DNA of 64,000 nt from Frigidibacter mobilis (GTDB taxonomy: Bacteria; Pseudomonadota; Alphaproteobacteria; Rhodobacterales; Rhodobacteraceae). The position numbers and the translations under genes are program-made. The stretch lies in the NCBI RefSeq assembly GCF_001620265.1, contig NZ_CP012661.1:1426001-1490000 (forward strand), given 5' to 3'. Of the stretch, positions 61,990 to 64,000 are shown in pieces (the first letter of the stretch is position 1; each line of letters opens with the position of its first letter). A model generated the notes under the pieces. It worked only from the letters and a program-made list of their open reading frames with translations, had not been told where the DNA came from and ran no database searches.

Positions 61990-64000
61990 ATGCGACTTTC
62001 CAACCGGCATCTTGCCGCTTTCCTGTTGGGCAGTACCTGCCTGACGTTTTTCGCCGCGCCCTTGGCCGCGCAAGAGGCCATCCAGCTCGATACCATCGTG
62101 GTCCTTGGCTACAACGAAGACGGCACGCCGATCTTCGCGGGCGAGAACACCACCAGCCTTGATGCAGAAGACCTGCAATCAGGCGTCGGCGTCACCGATG
62201 TGAACGGCATCCTGCGCCGCCAGACCTCTGTCTTCACTCAGGTGGATCCGGGCAACCCGGGCATCGCCGTCAACCTGCGCGGCTTCGAAGGTTCGGGCCG
62301 GGTGGCCATGTCGGTCGACGGGGTGCCGCAGCAGTTCCGCCTGACCGGCCATGCCGCGCAAAGCGCCGCCTTCGTCGATGAAAACTTCCTGAACGGGGTC
62401 GAGATCGTCCGCGGCGCCGTCACCACCACCGGCGGCACCGGCATTGCCGGCTCGGTCAACTTCTCGACCATCGACGCCGCGGATGTGGTGCGCGAGGGCC
62501 AGACATTCGGCGGCGTCTCGAAGCTGACCTATGGCGACAATGGCGAGAACGCCTCGGGCATGGCGGCCATCGCCTACCGCGACGACCGCTTCGACATGCT
62601 GCTGGGCTACAGCCGCCACACCTCCGACGATTATGAGGATGGCGACGGCAAGACCGTGGCCAATACCGATGAAGACATCGTCTCGGGCCTGTTCAAGCTG
62701 GGCTACAACATCGACGACAGCCAGCGCATCACCTTCATGGCCTCGCGCTATGACGCCGATTTCTACGCCACCAGCTATTTCCAGGAGCTGACCAGCGACA
62801 TCTACAAGCTGGGCTACAGTTATGACGCGGGTGACAACCTGATCGACCTGCGGGCGAACCTCTACCGGGCCAAGACAGAGACCGAATGGGTCCGCGGCAC
62901 CGGCTCCTATGTCGGGCGGACCATGTCGACCGAGACCACTGGCCTTGATGTCACCAACGTCTCGCGCTTTGCCTTCGGCAACTGGTCGCTGACCAGCGTC
63001 AACGGCTTCGAGGTGTCGCAGGACGATCTGGGCGGCAAGACGGGCGGGGTCAACCCGACCGATGGCACGGCGGACCGTGCCTCGATCTTCTCCGAGAACG
63101 TCTTTGTCAACGGCAACTGGGAGCTGACGGCCGGCCTGCGCGCCAACCAGTACAAGCTGGACGGCGAGATTGACTACACGTTGAGCGGCGTGGTCTCGCA
63201 GAGCGATATCGACATCAAGAACACCTCGCTCGATCCCAAGCTGACGGTGGCCTACCGCGTCACCGACTGGCTTCAGCCCTATGCGACCGTCTCGCGCACC
63301 ATGCGCTCGCCGACCTTACAGGAAACCATGCTCGGCGGCACCCATCCGGGCGGTGGCACCAGCATGATCGCCAACCCGGAACTGGAAGCGGAGACCTCGA
63401 CGGGCTACGAGATCGGCTTCAACCTCGACAGCCGTGATCTGTTTGCAAGCGGCGACCGTCTGAGCGGCCGGGTGAACTACTACCGGATGGACGTCGACGA
63501 CTATGTCATCGCGGCCTTCGGGTTCGAGAATGCCTTTGGTCAGGTCGGCACGGCATTCGCCAATGTCGATGGAACTTCTGAAACCAGCGGTGTCGAGGTG
63601 GAGCTGGCCTATTCCTATCGGCAGCTCGATCTGGGCCTGTCCTACACCAAGAACGACAGCGACATCCCCAGCCAGGTACCCGGCCTCGGCGCCGGGCAGT
63701 ATCTGCCGGACTCGACGCTCTCGGCCAGCATCGCCGGGCGCTTCCTGCAAGACCGCATGACCCTGGGGGCCGAATACAGCTTCGTTTCGGGTGGTCTTTA
63801 TACCGGACTCTACCAGCAGGTGCCTGTCCAGCGCGACGACAGCTATGAGCTGGTCGACCTCTTCGCCAGCTACAAGCTGAACGACACCGTGCAGTTGAAC
63901 GCCAAGATCGAGAACGCCTTCGACACCGATTACGTGCCGTGGCTGTCCTCGGGCGAAAAGGGGCAGGGCCGCACGCTCTATGTCGGCACCAGCCTGCAAT
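61990..64000 (+). CDS. TonB-dependent receptor, probably haem/haemoprotein type (3' end outside window)
   Basis: 670 codons are present with no stop, so the gene runs past the window end. The start ATG 61990 has GGGGGAC upstream. Signal peptide ends near L-A-A before Q-E-A. A TonB-box-like D-T-I-V-V follows, then the plug with R-R-Q-T-S-V-F-T and E-I-V-R-G-A-V-T-T-T-G-G-T-G-I-A-G. In the barrel, R-S-P-T-L-Q-E ... G-G-T-H-P-G-G ... N-P-E-L-E-A-E-T-S resembles the FRAP/NPNL region of haem and haemoprotein receptors. Substrate is inferred only. Confidence 0.88.
   Translation, partial: MRLSNRHLAAFLLGSTCLTFFAAPLAAQEAIQLDTIVVLGYNEDGTPIFAGENTTSLDAEDLQSGVGVTDVNGILRRQTSVFTQVDPGNPGIAVNLRGFEGSGRVAMSVDGVPQQFRLTGHAAQSAAFVDENFLNGVEIVRGAVTTTGGTGIAGSVNFSTIDAADVVREGQTFGGVSKLTYGDNGENASGMAAIAYRDDRFDMLLGYSRHTSDDYEDGDGKTVANTDEDIVSGLFKLGYNIDDSQRITFMASRYDADFYATSYFQELTSDIYKLGYSYDAGDNLIDLRANLYRAKTETEWVRGTGSYVGRTMSTETTGLDVTNVSRFAFGNWSLTSVNGFEVSQDDLGGKTGGVNPTDGTADRASIFSENVFVNGNWELTAGLRANQYKLDGEIDYTLSGVVSQSDIDIKNTSLDPKLTVAYRVTDWLQPYATVSRTMRSPTLQETMLGGTHPGGGTSMIANPELEAETSTGYEIGFNLDSRDLFASGDRLSGRVNYYRMDVDDYVIAAFGFENAFGQVGTAFANVDGTSETSGVEVELAYSYRQLDLGLSYTKNDSDIPSQVPGLGAGQYLPDSTLSASIAGRFLQDRMTLGAEYSFVSGGLYTGLYQQVPVQRDDSYELVDLFASYKLNDTVQLNAKIENAFDTDYVPWLSSGEKGQGRTLYVGTSLQ

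Noticed and set aside
1..64000. Mobile element, prophage or CRISPR content
   Set aside because: I saw no transposase, integrase, phage structural genes, target-site duplications or regularly spaced repeats beyond the short 11-bp arrays described.

Overview
The window looks like a chromosomal segment of a high-GC alphaproteobacterium of the order Rhodobacterales (Rhodobacter/Paracoccus type). The grounds are gene content and order: a phaZ-phaC-phaP-phaR polyhydroxybutyrate locus, a complete uptake [NiFe]-hydrogenase locus of the Rhodobacter capsulatus type (hupTUV-hypF, hupSLC, hupDFGHJK-hypAB-hupR-hypCDE), and tight operons with ATGA or TGATG junctions. I see no rRNA, tRNA, CRISPR array, prophage or insertion sequence, so this reads as metabolic core plus iron and efflux accessory genes.

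Layout. 1-2.3 kb: three alpha/beta hydrolases, one with Trp in place of the nucleophile Ser. 2.3-7.0 kb: PHB depolymerase, PHB synthase, phasin and the repressor PhaR, with TGC-rich palindromes that suit PhaR operators. 7.0-19.3 kb: an amine or amino-acid utilisation locus with two aminotransferases, a LysR regulator, a DadA/PuuB-type flavin oxidase, two glutamine-synthetase-like ligases, a class I glutamine amidotransferase and a four-gene polar amino-acid ABC importer; the set resembles gamma-glutamylation pathways for polyamines. 19.4-22 kb: a ppk2-DUF1330-TerB-PhnD-like run whose upstream region has 11-bp repeats resembling a Pho box. 22-23 kb: a MarR/DUF1428 divergent pair around a perfect palindrome.

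23-42.8 kb: the hydrogenase locus. Structural and sensing genes (hupT, hupU, hupV, hypF, hupS, hupL, hupE, hupC) run leftward. Protease, chaperone and maturation genes (hupD, F, G, H, J, K, hypA, B, hupR, hypC, D, E) run rightward from a shared 328-bp divergent region. HupUV senses H2 and signals through kinase HupT to HupR, which controls hupSL. 42.8-45.2 kb: a ribbon-helix-helix regulator with its own operator-like palindrome, a PHB-depolymerase-family esterase, and an excalibur lipoprotein.

45.3-53.8 kb: a siderophore-iron module (ABC importer, TonB receptor, AraC regulator, siderophore-interacting reductase). 53.9-60.5 kb: an RND tripartite efflux system with a TetR regulator and divergent outer-membrane factor around an AcrR-like operator. 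60.6-61.6 kb: rsgA. 62-64 kb: the start of a second TonB receptor, cut by the window end.

Four genes (hypF, hupK, one FecCD permease, the NodT-type outer membrane factor) are interrupted by frame changes. At least five of the six look like single bases missing from C or G runs, and the rest of each protein is well conserved. The sequence may therefore carry assembly indels rather than real pseudogenes; this should be settled before any biological reading of these breaks.
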